Origin: Oceanobacter mangrovi
GTDB taxonomy: Bacteria > Pseudomonadota > Gammaproteobacteria > Pseudomonadales > Oceanobacteraceae
Length of the DNA stretch: 64,000 nt
Assembly (NCBI RefSeq): GCF_019740315.1
Contig: NZ_JAHXZR010000004.1
Coordinates: 310,001 to 374,000, forward strand
Direction: 5' to 3'
How positions within the stretch are numbered: position 1 is the stretch's first letter; every line of letters begins with the position of its first letter. This document shows, piece by piece, positions 53,253 to 62,128 of the stretch. Made by a program: the position numbers and the translations under genes. The notes below the pieces were generated by a model. The model saw nothing but the letters and a program-made list of their open reading frames with translations. It did not search any database and was not told where the DNA came from.

Positions 53253-53816
53253 TTATCTGTACCCGGTGTCGGTGTCACAGTCGTGGCAGTAGAGGTTGCC
53301 GTAGAGTTTGAACTCGATGGCATCCGGGACCGGGCCAAGCCAGGTGCCGCCGTAAAAGTCGTTTGGAATATTGAATTGTTTGAATACTTTGTGATGATAG
53401 CGCGCCATTTGTTTGCGGCTTAGCAGGCCGGGAACATTACCCCACTTATTTACGTAATCCTGCTCCACAAATCTGGCATGCATTTCTGCAACTGCAACTC
53501 CGACTTCTTTTATTTTGGCGCGTTTCTCACGGAAGGTCCCATCAAAGCCACCCTTGTCCAGCCCAACGCTCAGATTGACGATGGTCGAGCGAGCCATGCC
53601 TTCCCAGTACAAGTAGCCTTGGTGATTCCAGTATTCAGCAGGCCCTTCCTTGATGGCTTTTTTGAGGTCTTCAGCAGTTTTGCACCACAATCCATAACCA
53701 ATTCTGGCAACCGGGTCCCTTTTCTTCAGTCGACTAAGCCAGAATTTGTCGAGTTGATTGCTGTTCAGAAACTGACGTTCCTATTCCGTTATCTTCAAAT
53801 CGTCGTATGAAGGCAT
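53253..53816 (-). pseudogene. Hypothetical gene interrupted by an in-frame TAG at codon 12
   Basis: The frame begins at an ATG (53814-53816), MPSYDDLKITE, then meets TAG (53781-53783) and continues as ERQFLNSNQLDKFWLSRLKKRDPVARIGYG... to 53253, 187 codons in all. A single CAG-to-TAG change would explain it. The part after the stop has good coding character and Cys/His residues near the end (LYCHDCDTDTGYR). A TTG at 53690 could give a 145-residue product. The family is not recognised. It sits next to a lipoprotein gene and behind an 11-bp inverted repeat. Confidence 0.6.
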
Positions 53817-53829
53817 TCCATTTGCTCAC

Positions 53830-53857
53830 TTAGTGTTGATGTTTGTATCAACACTAA
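53830..53857. promoter_or_regulatory. Perfect 11-bp inverted repeat (operator-like)
   Basis: TTAGTGTTGAT and ATCAACACTAA are perfect inverted copies separated by 6 bp. The element is 14 bp upstream of the ATG of the broken gene and 59 bp after the methyltransferase stop. It lacks a U run on either strand, so an operator is more likely than a terminator. Confidence 0.55.
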
Positions 53858-53915
53858 ACAAGTCAGGGATGGGTTTCCGAGTAAGTCATCACAGCTTTAT
53901 GTCAGGTTGTAGATA

Positions 53916-54641
53916 TCAGCGACCGATTTCGTACACCGCCATATTCACGGCTGAGGCCAGATTAAGGGACTCGATTGCGCCACAGCCGGGGATACTGAAA
54001 GCGCTGATCTTGCTGCTATCAAGCTGGTCACGCGGTACGCCACGGGCTTCGTTACCAAACAGGTAGGCATCAAACTCACTGAACTGAGCTGACGACAGGG
54101 CCGCGCCCTGCATATCGAGAGTGGCAATACGATCGAACTGCTGCTGGAATTCTGCCAGCGGCAGCTCCAGCTGCATCGGTACGTGGAAAATCGCCCCCAT
54201 GCTGCTGCGCACCACCTTGGGGTTAAACGGATCAACCGAACCCGGACTCAGCAGTAATTGCCAGCCACCGAACCAGGCCAGCGTGCGCAAAATAGTGCCC
54301 AGATTGCCAGGGTCCTGCACTTCGTACAGATACAGGCTTTTGAGGGATTGAGATGGTGCCCGGGACGCTGCAGTGAGCTGGCGGGTTTCATTCATGGGCA
54401 CCACCGCCACCATGCCCTGCGGCGATTTGGTATCCGACAGCTGGGCCATCTGGCGTTCGCCAATCACGGTTTTGCGGAAGCGGCTTGGCCAATCATGATG
54501 TTGTTCCGTGACAAACAGCTCAGCTTGCTGAATCGCGGACTTTTCCAGCTCCAGCAGCAAGTGCTCACCTTCGACCAGATAACAGCCGTATTCAGTGCGG
54601 TACTTTTTCTGCTGCAGTTTTTTGGCGATATCAACTTTCAT
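53916..54641 (-). CDS. TrmH/SpoU-family RNA 2'-O-methyltransferase
   Basis: The 241-residue product has the SpoU motifs 1-3: QDPGNLGTILRTLAWFGG (near residue 110), YLFGNEARGVPRDQLD (near 190) and IPGCGAIESLNLASAVNMAVYE at the end, which form the knotted SAM site. An N-terminal substrate-binding domain (YLVEGEHLLLE) is present. It methylates a ribose in rRNA or tRNA; the exact site is not clear. Confidence 0.9.
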   Translation of the reverse strand: MKVDIAKKLQQKKYRTEYGCYLVEGEHLLLELEKSAIQQAELFVTEQHHDWPSRFRKTVIGERQMAQLSDTKSPQGMVAVVPMNETRQLTAASRAPSQSLKSLYLYEVQDPGNLGTILRTLAWFGGWQLLLSPGSVDPFNPKVVRSSMGAIFHVPMQLELPLAEFQQQFDRIATLDMQGAALSSAQFSEFDAYLFGNEARGVPRDQLDSSKISAFSIPGCGAIESLNLASAVNMAVYEIGR

Positions 54642-54888
54642 GGGGCGTCACAGAACCGGTTGGCAAACAAAGCGGCATTGTACGTGAGTGCTGACGGAAT
54701 TGTCCGCTTCACCGCTGTAATCGGGGTCAAAATCCCGTATCTGACCCCGCCGGGGGAATTTTCTGGTTACTCTGGTATCCGCTTTATGACATCCACGATG
54801 TTCGTGAATTGGCTGTTGCTTGTTGTAGCCATGACTGACTGGCAGGGCAATGGCCTCGGATCGGACTGCAACCGCCGAGAGGATTTCT

Positions 54889-56331
54889 ATGGCTCTTCGC
54901 AAGGCTGTCCAGCTTATCTGTTACCCCAATCGCATGGGACGCAACCTCAAAGATCTAAAACATGCGTTAGACCACTACTTCAGCGGCGCTGTCGCTGGTG
55001 TGCATATCCTGCCGTTTTACCCATCCAACGCCGATGCCGGCTTTTCGCCACTAACGCATAAACAGGTTGATCCCGCTTATGGCAACTGGGCCGATATTGA
55101 AGCCATCGCCGCTGACTACGATGTGTGTGCCGACGTCACGGTTAACCATATTTCTGATCAGTCGCGCGAGTTTCGCGACTATGTGGAAAAGGGCAAGCGC
55201 TCGGAGTACGCCGACCTGTTTGTCGACGTTGACGAGATGGGGGATATCACCCATGACGATCTGATGAAAATCCATATCCGCAAGGAAAAGGAGCCGTTTC
55301 GGCAGGTCGAGTTTGCCGACGGCAGTACTGGCCGGGTGTGGTGCACCTTTACCGAACACCAGATAGATTTGAACTACAAATCCCGCATCACCCACGACTA
55401 TATCGCCAACACCTTCCGGTTTCTGGCCGGCAAGGGGGTCAAGCTGTTCCGGCTGGACGCCTTTGGCTATACCACCAAACGGATTGGCACCAGCTGCTTT
55501 CTGGTTGAACCGGACGTCTATAAGACCCTCGACTGGTGCAACCAGGTGGCCCAGAGCCTGGGAGCGGAAATACTGCCGGAAGTACACGATCATTCCAGCT
55601 ATCAGTACGCCATCAGCCGCCGTAATATGCACCCGTATGGTTTTGCCTTGCCGCCGCTGATGCTGTATTCACTGCTCGACGGCAACAGCCAGTATCTCAA
55701 GCACTGGCTGCGGATGTGCCCACGTAACATGGTGACCGTGCTGGATACCCATGACGGCATTTGTATTCCGGATGTTGAAGGTGTGCTGCCGGACGACAAG
55801 ATCCGTATTCTGATCGACAACATCAACGACCGTTCGGCCGATCCCATCCTGCGGCGCTCGGCAGCCAATATTCACAGCGTTGGCGCTATCTACCAGCTCA
55901 CCTGTACCTTCTACGACGCGTTGATGCAGAACGACGATGCCTATATCGCCGCCCGTACCATCCAGTTCTTTACGCCGGGCATTCCGCAGGTCTATTACGT
56001 TGGTTTGCTGGCCGGTGAAAATGACCATGAACTGATGGAAAGCACCGGTGAGCTGCGCGACATCAATCGCCATTTCTATGACTTTGAGGAAATCGAACAG
56101 GCGATAGAAAAGCCGGTGGTCAAACGTTTGCTGCAACTGATGCGGTTCCGCAACAGCCATCCGGCCTTTGATGGCCGCTTTGAACTTAACTACTCCAACG
56201 ACGCCAGTGTCGACATGGCCTGGCGTCATGGCGAGCACTACTGTCGCGCCTTTGTGGACCTGCAGTTCAATACTGCGCGCTTGTATTACACCGACCCTGA
56301 AAGTGGCGAACAGCTGGAGTTTCAGGCCTGA
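54889..56331 (+). CDS. GH13 sucrose phosphorylase-like enzyme
   Basis: The ATG at 54889 with an AGAGGA site gives 480 residues, the usual size of sucrose phosphorylases (GH13_18). It begins AVQLICYPNRMGRNLKDLKHAL. The nucleophile Asp lies in LFRLDAFGYTTK (near 189), the acid/base Glu in ILPEVHDHSS (near 230) and the third acid in VLDTHDGI (near 285). The enzyme would convert sucrose and phosphate to glucose-1-phosphate and fructose. Close relatives prefer sucrose-6-phosphate or glucosylglycerate, so the substrate is open. No sugar transporter is adjacent. Confidence 0.85.
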   Translation: MALRKAVQLICYPNRMGRNLKDLKHALDHYFSGAVAGVHILPFYPSNADAGFSPLTHKQVDPAYGNWADIEAIAADYDVCADVTVNHISDQSREFRDYVEKGKRSEYADLFVDVDEMGDITHDDLMKIHIRKEKEPFRQVEFADGSTGRVWCTFTEHQIDLNYKSRITHDYIANTFRFLAGKGVKLFRLDAFGYTTKRIGTSCFLVEPDVYKTLDWCNQVAQSLGAEILPEVHDHSSYQYAISRRNMHPYGFALPPLMLYSLLDGNSQYLKHWLRMCPRNMVTVLDTHDGICIPDVEGVLPDDKIRILIDNINDRSADPILRRSAANIHSVGAIYQLTCTFYDALMQNDDAYIAARTIQFFTPGIPQVYYVGLLAGENDHELMESTGELRDINRHFYDFEEIEQAIEKPVVKRLLQLMRFRNSHPAFDGRFELNYSNDASVDMAWRHGEHYCRAFVDLQFNTARLYYTDPESGEQLEFQA

Positions 56332-56361
56332 ACACCCTGCTGTTGCAGGGCCTCGAGAGAC

Positions 56362-57126
56362 TTATTCCTGAGTCTGGTTAATGGTCAGTTGCAGTGGTTC
56401 TCCCTGTAGACTGACCTCGAAGTTGCCACCCGCGAACTCATCAGCAATCTGGCCCTGAGTTGTTGCCACCAGAGTTGGTTGCGGGTAACAGTTGCCGTTC
56501 ACCCGGGTCAGCAAGTCATCGACACTGATACTGTAGCTGGTTGTGCCGACAGCCAGTTCGATAGCCTTGTAGTCGGGTGTTATTGAGCTGTAGAGGGAGG
56601 TTGCGTAAGGACATAATCTGAGTTCGGTGATGTCGGCATTGGCTGGCGTGGTCCATTGCAGGGTAATGGTTTCACCAGAGTTAAAGGATTCTCCGCTGTT
56701 GGGGCTGACAAACACCGGCAGTGCTGTGATGGTCGCTGTCGACGTCAGATTGTGCCAAAGCTCGGTGTTGGTAGTGACTGACAAGGTCAGTCCGTCGGTG
56801 CTGATCAGTGCTGAATAGTCGCCCTCCAGCTGATAGACATGGTCATCCGAAAAGCCACTCTCATCATCATCGGCGCTTGCTGATGTCGTCTGGGTGCCGT
56901 CGGAGATGGTGACTCGTTGCCAACTGACCCGAATGTCTTGCTGTGAGGCGAAACTGACCTCCGAGACTTCCAGGACGTCCGCAGCTACGCTGGCTTCAAT
57001 GGTTTGGTAGGTTACCGAGGCTGGATAAATCTGGCGTGATTCTTCCCCGGCACCACAGCCACTCAAGGCAGCGGATAACATGATTGCAATCAACGGCAGG
57101 GATATTGGCAACTTGACGGGATTCAT
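56362..57126 (-). CDS. Hypothetical lipoprotein
   Basis: The ATG at 57124-57126 has an AAGGAA site and gives 254 residues. The signal peptide ends in the lipobox LSGC (Cys near 24). The mature protein is beta-rich and contains a fibronectin/cadherin-like Ser/Thr-rich region (PVFVSPNSGESFNSGETITLQWTTP, residues 155-180), so it may be an adhesion or envelope protein. It is divergent from the outer-membrane protein at 57189. I do not recognise a family. Confidence 0.7.
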   Translation of the reverse strand: MNPVKLPISLPLIAIMLSAALSGCGAGEESRQIYPASVTYQTIEASVAADVLEVSEVSFASQQDIRVSWQRVTISDGTQTTSASADDDESGFSDDHVYQLEGDYSALISTDGLTLSVTTNTELWHNLTSTATITALPVFVSPNSGESFNSGETITLQWTTPANADITELRLCPYATSLYSSITPDYKAIELAVGTTSYSISVDDLLTRVNGNCYPQPTLVATTQGQIADEFAGGNFEVSLQGEPLQLTINQTQE

Positions 57127-57188
57127 CTGAAATTCCTTTTCATTATTCATGGATGTGCAGGGCTATAACGCCCCGGAGCAAGGACTCT

Positions 57189-57803
57189 ATGTCAAAGTTG
57201 TTAATAAAATCTTACCTGCTGGTGTTGTTATGCGGCGCGGCGGCCTGTTGGGCTGACAGTGAGCCGGAAGGCTTTTTCTACCCCTACAATATGTACAGCA
57301 AGAGCTATCGTCTGGGCGCGACCGTGGGCTCCGTCGATTTCAGCTCGGATGCCTCGATGCAGAAGCAACACCAAAGCGTATTGGTGTACGGTGATATTGC
57401 CCTTAATTACAAAAATTACGTGCGTCGCGGGCTGTTTTGGCTACGTTTGGGCGGTGCTTCGCTGGGATCGGAATCCAGCCGTATCTGCAATCCGCAAGAT
57501 AACAGCGATTGTGTCAGCTGGCGGCGTTCGGCTCAGATGCTGTTTATTGGCCCGGCGATGTCGGTCGATTTCTTCCGTTCAAGGATGCAATTCACCATCA
57601 CGGGTGGACCGGCCTGGGTTAGTTATAAAACCTCAGCAGGCGACAATACTGGCAGCAATAGTTTCTTGCAGTTATCGCTGGCTTTGCCGGTTTATGCTGG
57701 CACCTCGCTGGAGGCCTCCTGGTTTAGCAGCGCCATGACCGAGCTGAACGACAGCGCCAGTGATTTTTCGATGACATCGGTAGGAATCAACTACGCCTTT
57801 TAG
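57189..57803 (+). CDS. Small outer-membrane beta-barrel-like protein
   Basis: The ATG at 57189 with an AAGGA site gives 204 residues. A signal peptide covers about 1-22 (ending WADS). The mature sequence has alternating hydrophobic strands and ends with NYAF, the terminal-Phe signature used for outer-membrane insertion. The size suggests an 8-stranded barrel. Its neighbour is a divergent lipoprotein, which may be functionally linked. The function is unknown. Confidence 0.7.
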   Translation: MSKLLIKSYLLVLLCGAAACWADSEPEGFFYPYNMYSKSYRLGATVGSVDFSSDASMQKQHQSVLVYGDIALNYKNYVRRGLFWLRLGGASLGSESSRICNPQDNSDCVSWRRSAQMLFIGPAMSVDFFRSRMQFTITGGPAWVSYKTSAGDNTGSNSFLQLSLALPVYAGTSLEASWFSSAMTELNDSASDFSMTSVGINYAF

Positions 57804-57905
57804 GGATATCCGCTCAGCCAGCGTCGGCAGGTCTGGCGCTGACGGTTTTGGTTCTGACTCCCGGGCCGATACACTCTGTTTTTTCAGTCGTTCGGAATCG
57901 TCGCC

Positions 57906-58331
57906 ATGTGGCATCAGCAGGAAATCCGTCTGGCTCCGCGCAAGCGGGGCTTTCACCTGATCACTCATGACATTGAAGCTGCCTTGCCCGAGCTTTCCGG
58001 CATTCGCATTGGTATGCTGCAGCTGTTCATCCAGCACACTTCCGCCTCACTGACGATCAATGAAAACGCTGACCCAACCGTTCGGCAGGACTTTGAAGCC
58101 TGGTTCAATCGGGCGGTGCGCGAAGATGAACCCTATTACCGCCATACGCTCGAAGGCAGCGACGACTTGCCTGCTCATATCAAGGCCAGCTTGCTGGGCC
58201 ATTGTGTCATGGTGCCAATAACTAACGGTCGTTTGAATATCGGCACCTGGCAGGGTATTTATCTGGGTGAGCACCGGGATCACGGCGGTAGCCGGCGGCT
58301 GCTGGCGACCTTGCAGGGTGAGGCTTATTAA
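57906..58331 (+). CDS. yjbQ: YjbQ/UPF0047 family protein
   Basis: The 141-residue product has both family motifs: FIQHTSASLTINENADPTVRQDFEAWFNR and GHCVMVPITNGRLNIGTWQGIYLGEHR. Members have a beta-sandwich trimer fold. Weak thiamine-phosphate synthase activity has been reported for E. coli YjbQ, but the true role is unclear. The gene is 38 bp before the bestrophin-like gene and is probably cotranscribed with it. Confidence 0.92.
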   Translation: MWHQQEIRLAPRKRGFHLITHDIEAALPELSGIRIGMLQLFIQHTSASLTINENADPTVRQDFEAWFNRAVREDEPYYRHTLEGSDDLPAHIKASLLGHCVMVPITNGRLNIGTWQGIYLGEHRDHGGSRRLLATLQGEAY

Positions 58332-58368
58332 ATCCGCAGACTGACTCAGATGGAGATAACGGGTCATT

Positions 58369-59301
58369 ATGATTGTTCGAGAACGTCCCAACGCGCTGGC
58401 ACTGATGTTTATCTGGAAGGGGTCGATTCTGCCTGCGATTGCGCCACAGTTGGCCGTGCTGGCAGTTTTTTCTGTGCTGGTGGTATTGCTGCATACCGAT
58501 CATCTGGCCAATCTGGCGCAGTATTCGATTGCGCCCTTTGCATTGATGGGCATTGCGCTGTCGCTGTATCTCGGCTTTCGCAATAACGCCTGTTATGAGC
58601 GCTGGTGGGAAGGTCGTCGGCAGTGGGGTTCGATGGTGGCTGACGTGCGTTCAATGGCGCGCTCAGCGAAAATTCTGATGTCGGCCTACGCCGCGCAAAG
58701 CCTGATGCGCTGGTGTTGTGTTTTTTACCATTGCCTGCGGCTGCAGTTGCGCCACGGCAAGATCGACGCCGCCGAATTGTCGCGTCAGCTGCCGGAATGG
58801 TGTCAGCAACGCATCCATCCGGAACTGCTCGACCGGGTGCTGGTGGCACCGAATCCGGCCGACGCTGCGCTGCAGCAAATGGCGCTGGTGATTCGCAACG
58901 AATTGCAGCAGCAGCGGCTCGATACCCAGTCGATTCGTATTCTGGATGAACATTTGGCGCGTTTGACTGCCATACAGGCCGCTTGTGAGCGGCTGGCGAC
59001 GACACCGCTGCCATTCGCCTACACCTTGCTGACGCACCGGACGGCGTATTTATATTGTTTCCTGCTGCCGTTTGGACTGGTCGGCAGCATGGGCTGGCTG
59101 ACGCCCTTGTTTACCGTGATTGTGGCCTACACCTTTTTTGGTCTGGATGCGCTGGCGGAACAGCTGGAACGGCCTTTTTCTACCGAGGCCAATGGTTTGC
59201 CCCTGGACGCCCTGTGCCGGATTAATGATCGCTCGATTGCCCAGGCACAAGGGTTGGCGGTGCCGGATGCGTTACAGCCGCAACAGCAAATATTGCTTTA
59301 G
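58369..59301 (+). CDS. Bestrophin-like channel protein
   Basis: The 310-residue product begins MIVRERPNALALMFIWKGSILP and has the family segment LGFRNNACYERWWEGRRQWGSMV (near residue 70). About four membrane helices are seen (25-47, 52-70, 220-245, 248-265). Bacterial bestrophin homologues (YneE type) form pentameric ion channels in the inner membrane. It is behind yjbQ and before the efflux operon. Confidence 0.87.
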   Translation: MIVRERPNALALMFIWKGSILPAIAPQLAVLAVFSVLVVLLHTDHLANLAQYSIAPFALMGIALSLYLGFRNNACYERWWEGRRQWGSMVADVRSMARSAKILMSAYAAQSLMRWCCVFYHCLRLQLRHGKIDAAELSRQLPEWCQQRIHPELLDRVLVAPNPADAALQQMALVIRNELQQQRLDTQSIRILDEHLARLTAIQAACERLATTPLPFAYTLLTHRTAYLYCFLLPFGLVGSMGWLTPLFTVIVAYTFFGLDALAEQLERPFSTEANGLPLDALCRINDRSIAQAQGLAVPDALQPQQQILL

Positions 59302-59350
59302 TCTGCTTGACTGGAGACGGGGATATTGGCGAACGCCGATATCCAAAAAT

Positions 59351-59369
59351 ACTAATAATAATTATTCTT
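59351..59369. promoter_or_regulatory. Weak Fur-box-like sequence upstream of the efflux operon
   Basis: ACTAATAATAATTATTCTT matches 13 of 19 Fur-consensus positions and contains the palindrome AATAATTATT. The region is A+T-rich, which raises the chance level. It is about 145 bp upstream of the first efflux gene. Confidence 0.25.
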
Positions 59370-59513
59370 CATAATTAACCTTGCGTTAAGTTACATAAAT
59401 TTAAAGTTGTTGGCTCAGGCTGTCGAAGCGGTGGCTCGCGACTTCGACTGGCGTCATATTTATGCTCGGATGGCGCCCGCAATCGAATAAAAATCTTGGC
59501 TGGTCAGGAAACC

Positions 59514-60944
59514 ATGTTCAGACACCCCTTCCGTTGTTTTCTTCTTCCTCTGGCAAGCAGGCGTGTTGCCAGCGTGCTGCTGTTGGCTGGATTAGCTGGC
59601 TGTAGCAGCGTTGAGCCCTTGCCCCAACAGCCAGCCGAACAGTTACAGCTGGCGCTGGCCGACAGTCAGGATTCAGCGCTTGCGGCAACGCCGGACTGGT
59701 GGCTGGATTTTGCCGATCCTCAGCTGAGCCAACTGATCGAACAGGGGTTGCAACACAATTACAGCTTGCAGGCGGCGTTGGCGAACTGGCGTGCCAGCCA
59801 GGCCCAGCTGGCGGCCACCACTGCTGACCAGGCGTTGCAGGCCGATGCATCCGTTCAGGCTGGCCATGAGTGGCAACAGGATGGCAACGCCGCTGGCTGG
59901 TCATTGGGTGTGGCAGCCGATTACGAAGTGGATTTCTGGGGCCGTCTGGATGGCCTCAGCCGGGCCGCAGAGCTGCAAAGTCAGGCCCAGTGGCAGGCCA
60001 GTCGCACGGTCGCCAACAGTGTGGCGGCAGAAATCAGCCTGGCCTGGTTTGGTATGGCGTATCAAAGCCGCCGACTGCAGCTGTTGCAGCAGCAGGGCGA
60101 TCGCATTAATGACTCACTGAAGCTGACCGAAGCCCGCTTCCAGCGCGGTCTGGTGGTTGTTTCTGATGTCTGGCAGCAACAACAATTGCTGGAAAGCCTG
60201 CATGCCAGCCAGCTGGCCGCCAGCGCCGAACTGACGCTTTATCGGCAGCAACTGGCGCTCTGGCTTGGCGAGGGGGCCGGTTTGGGCAATCAGCCACCAG
60301 CGGCAGCACCATTGGCGGATGCCCTGCCAGCACTGCCTGCCTTTGATGGCCAGCTGAGCCTGCAGCAGTTGCAACAACGGCCGGATGTACAGCAAGCCTG
60401 GTTCGAGCTACAGGCCAGCGACGCCCAGTTGGCGGCAGCGGTCGCCAACCAGTATCCACGGCTGACATTGTCCGCAGGACTGCAGGGCAGCGGGGGCAGT
60501 ATCGCCAGCGCACTGGATAACTGGGCGTTCAACCTGGTGGCTGGTCTGGTGGCGCCGTTATTGGACGGCGGTGCCCGTCAGGCGCAGATTCAGCAACAGC
60601 AGGCAGAACGGCAAGCGGCGCTGGCGGACTATCGCCAGACATTGCTGGCGGCGGCGCAGGAAGTACAAGGCTTGCTGGTGAGCGGCAATCATCAACAGCA
60701 ACAACAACTCAGTATCGAACGCCAGCTGGATCTGGCCCGCCGCAGTTACGATTATCAGGCTGCCCGTTACCGCCGTGGGGTGGGGGATTTTCTGGCCACC
60801 CTCAGTGCCCAGCAGGACGTGCTGGATCTGGAACAACAACGGCTGCAATCCCAATGGCAGCAACTCAATAACCGTATCAACCTTTATCGCGCGCTTAGCC
60901 AGGGCTTGTATGCCCCGGAATCTTCAGGGAGCTTTTCTTCATGA
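59514..60944 (+). CDS. NodT-family outer-membrane efflux lipoprotein
   Basis: The ATG at 59514 with an AGGAAA site gives 476 residues. A signal peptide ends in LAGC (lipid-modified Cys). The TolC-like fold is shown by PDWWLDFADPQLSQLIEQGLQHNYSLQAA near 60, two OEP repeats, and DYEVDFWGRLDGLSRAAEL. It is the outer-membrane channel of a tripartite pump and overlaps the adaptor gene by four bases. Confidence 0.92.
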   Translation: MFRHPFRCFLLPLASRRVASVLLLAGLAGCSSVEPLPQQPAEQLQLALADSQDSALAATPDWWLDFADPQLSQLIEQGLQHNYSLQAALANWRASQAQLAATTADQALQADASVQAGHEWQQDGNAAGWSLGVAADYEVDFWGRLDGLSRAAELQSQAQWQASRTVANSVAAEISLAWFGMAYQSRRLQLLQQQGDRINDSLKLTEARFQRGLVVVSDVWQQQQLLESLHASQLAASAELTLYRQQLALWLGEGAGLGNQPPAAAPLADALPALPAFDGQLSLQQLQQRPDVQQAWFELQASDAQLAAAVANQYPRLTLSAGLQGSGGSIASALDNWAFNLVAGLVAPLLDGGARQAQIQQQQAERQAALADYRQTLLAAAQEVQGLLVSGNHQQQQQLSIERQLDLARRSYDYQAARYRRGVGDFLATLSAQQDVLDLEQQRLQSQWQQLNNRINLYRALSQGLYAPESSGSFSS

Positions 60945-62128
60945 CGCCTGTTTCTCGTAACTGTTACGGCCGCTCTGCTGCAATCCCGTTATTGTCAGCA
61001 GCGATTCTGGCCATTGGTGTAGCGGTCGCCTGGGGTGTTTTTGCAACCGCGCCGGAACCGAAAAAATCCCAACCGAAAACCCAGGCCCGGCTGGTTGAAG
61101 CGCAACCGCTGACGCAGGCAACCGCCGCACCGGTATGGCCGAGCGGCGGTCAGGCGGTGGCCATGGAGCAGGTCAGTCTGGTACCCAGGGTTAGTGGTCA
61201 GGTGATCTCGGTGAATCCGGCCGCCCGGCCCGGCGCAAAACTGGCCAAAGGTACAGAACTGGCCCGGCTGGACCCGGCCGATTTTGAACTGGCATTAAAA
61301 CAGGCACAGGCCGCACAGGCGCAGGCACAGGCGGCACTGGTGATTGAGCAGGGCGAAGGGGCGCTGGCGGAAGAAGAATATCAGCTAGCAGGGCGTCAGC
61401 TTAAAGGTTCGGATCAGGCACTGGTGCTACGTGAGCCACAGTTGATGGCAGCCAAAGCCGAACTGGAACGAACCCGGGCAGCGGTTGAGCAGGCCAAACT
61501 GAATCTGCAGCGCAGTCACATTCTGATGCCATTCGACGGCCAGTTGCTGAGCCGTTCGATTGCGCCGGGCATGCAGGTCAGCACCAGCACGGTGCTATTT
61601 GAGCTGGTCAACACGTCGGCCTTCTGGATCGAAGTAAAACTGCCTCGCCAGTTCCTGCCCTTACTGGATACCGACGGCGTGGCAACCCTGTCGCATCCGG
61701 CCTGGCAAGGGCGCACGCGTGACGCTCGGGTATTGGACGTCGTACCCGCCGTCAGCACTACCGACCGTCAGGCGCGCGTGGTGCTGCAGCTGGATGATCC
61801 GCTGGCACAACAGACCGACGCCCCTCAGGTGTTGCTGAACGATTATCTGGATGTGCTGTTGCCGGGTCGCAAGGTCGAAGGAGCTGTGCAGATTCCGGTC
61901 GCTCAGGTTGATGAATTCAGCCGGGTGTGGGTGATTAACAACAACCAGTTGCAACGTCGGCAGTTACAGCTGGCCTGGCGTGGGCGCACGCATGTATGGG
62001 CAACGGCCGGTTTGGAGGATGGCGATCAGCTGCTGTTGAGCCAGATCGATGCCATTACTGAAGGCATGGCGGTACGAATTGCCAATAGCACGGAAGCTGC
62101 GGCGCAGGTGTCGGGAGGACAGCACTGA
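60941..62128 (+). CDS. RND efflux periplasmic adaptor subunit
   Basis: The 395-residue product has an N-terminal membrane anchor (residues 15-35), a barrel-sandwich/lipoyl half VSLVPRVSGQVISVNPAARPGAKLAKG (near 80), a coiled-coil hairpin (110-190) and the second lipoyl half LQRSHILMPFDGQLLSRSIAPG. It links the inner-membrane RND pump to the outer-membrane channel. It overlaps both neighbours. Confidence 0.92.
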   Translation: MTPVSRNCYGRSAAIPLLSAAILAIGVAVAWGVFATAPEPKKSQPKTQARLVEAQPLTQATAAPVWPSGGQAVAMEQVSLVPRVSGQVISVNPAARPGAKLAKGTELARLDPADFELALKQAQAAQAQAQAALVIEQGEGALAEEEYQLAGRQLKGSDQALVLREPQLMAAKAELERTRAAVEQAKLNLQRSHILMPFDGQLLSRSIAPGMQVSTSTVLFELVNTSAFWIEVKLPRQFLPLLDTDGVATLSHPAWQGRTRDARVLDVVPAVSTTDRQARVVLQLDDPLAQQTDAPQVLLNDYLDVLLPGRKVEGAVQIPVAQVDEFSRVWVINNNQLQRRQLQLAWRGRTHVWATAGLEDGDQLLLSQIDAITEGMAVRIANSTEAAAQVSGGQH

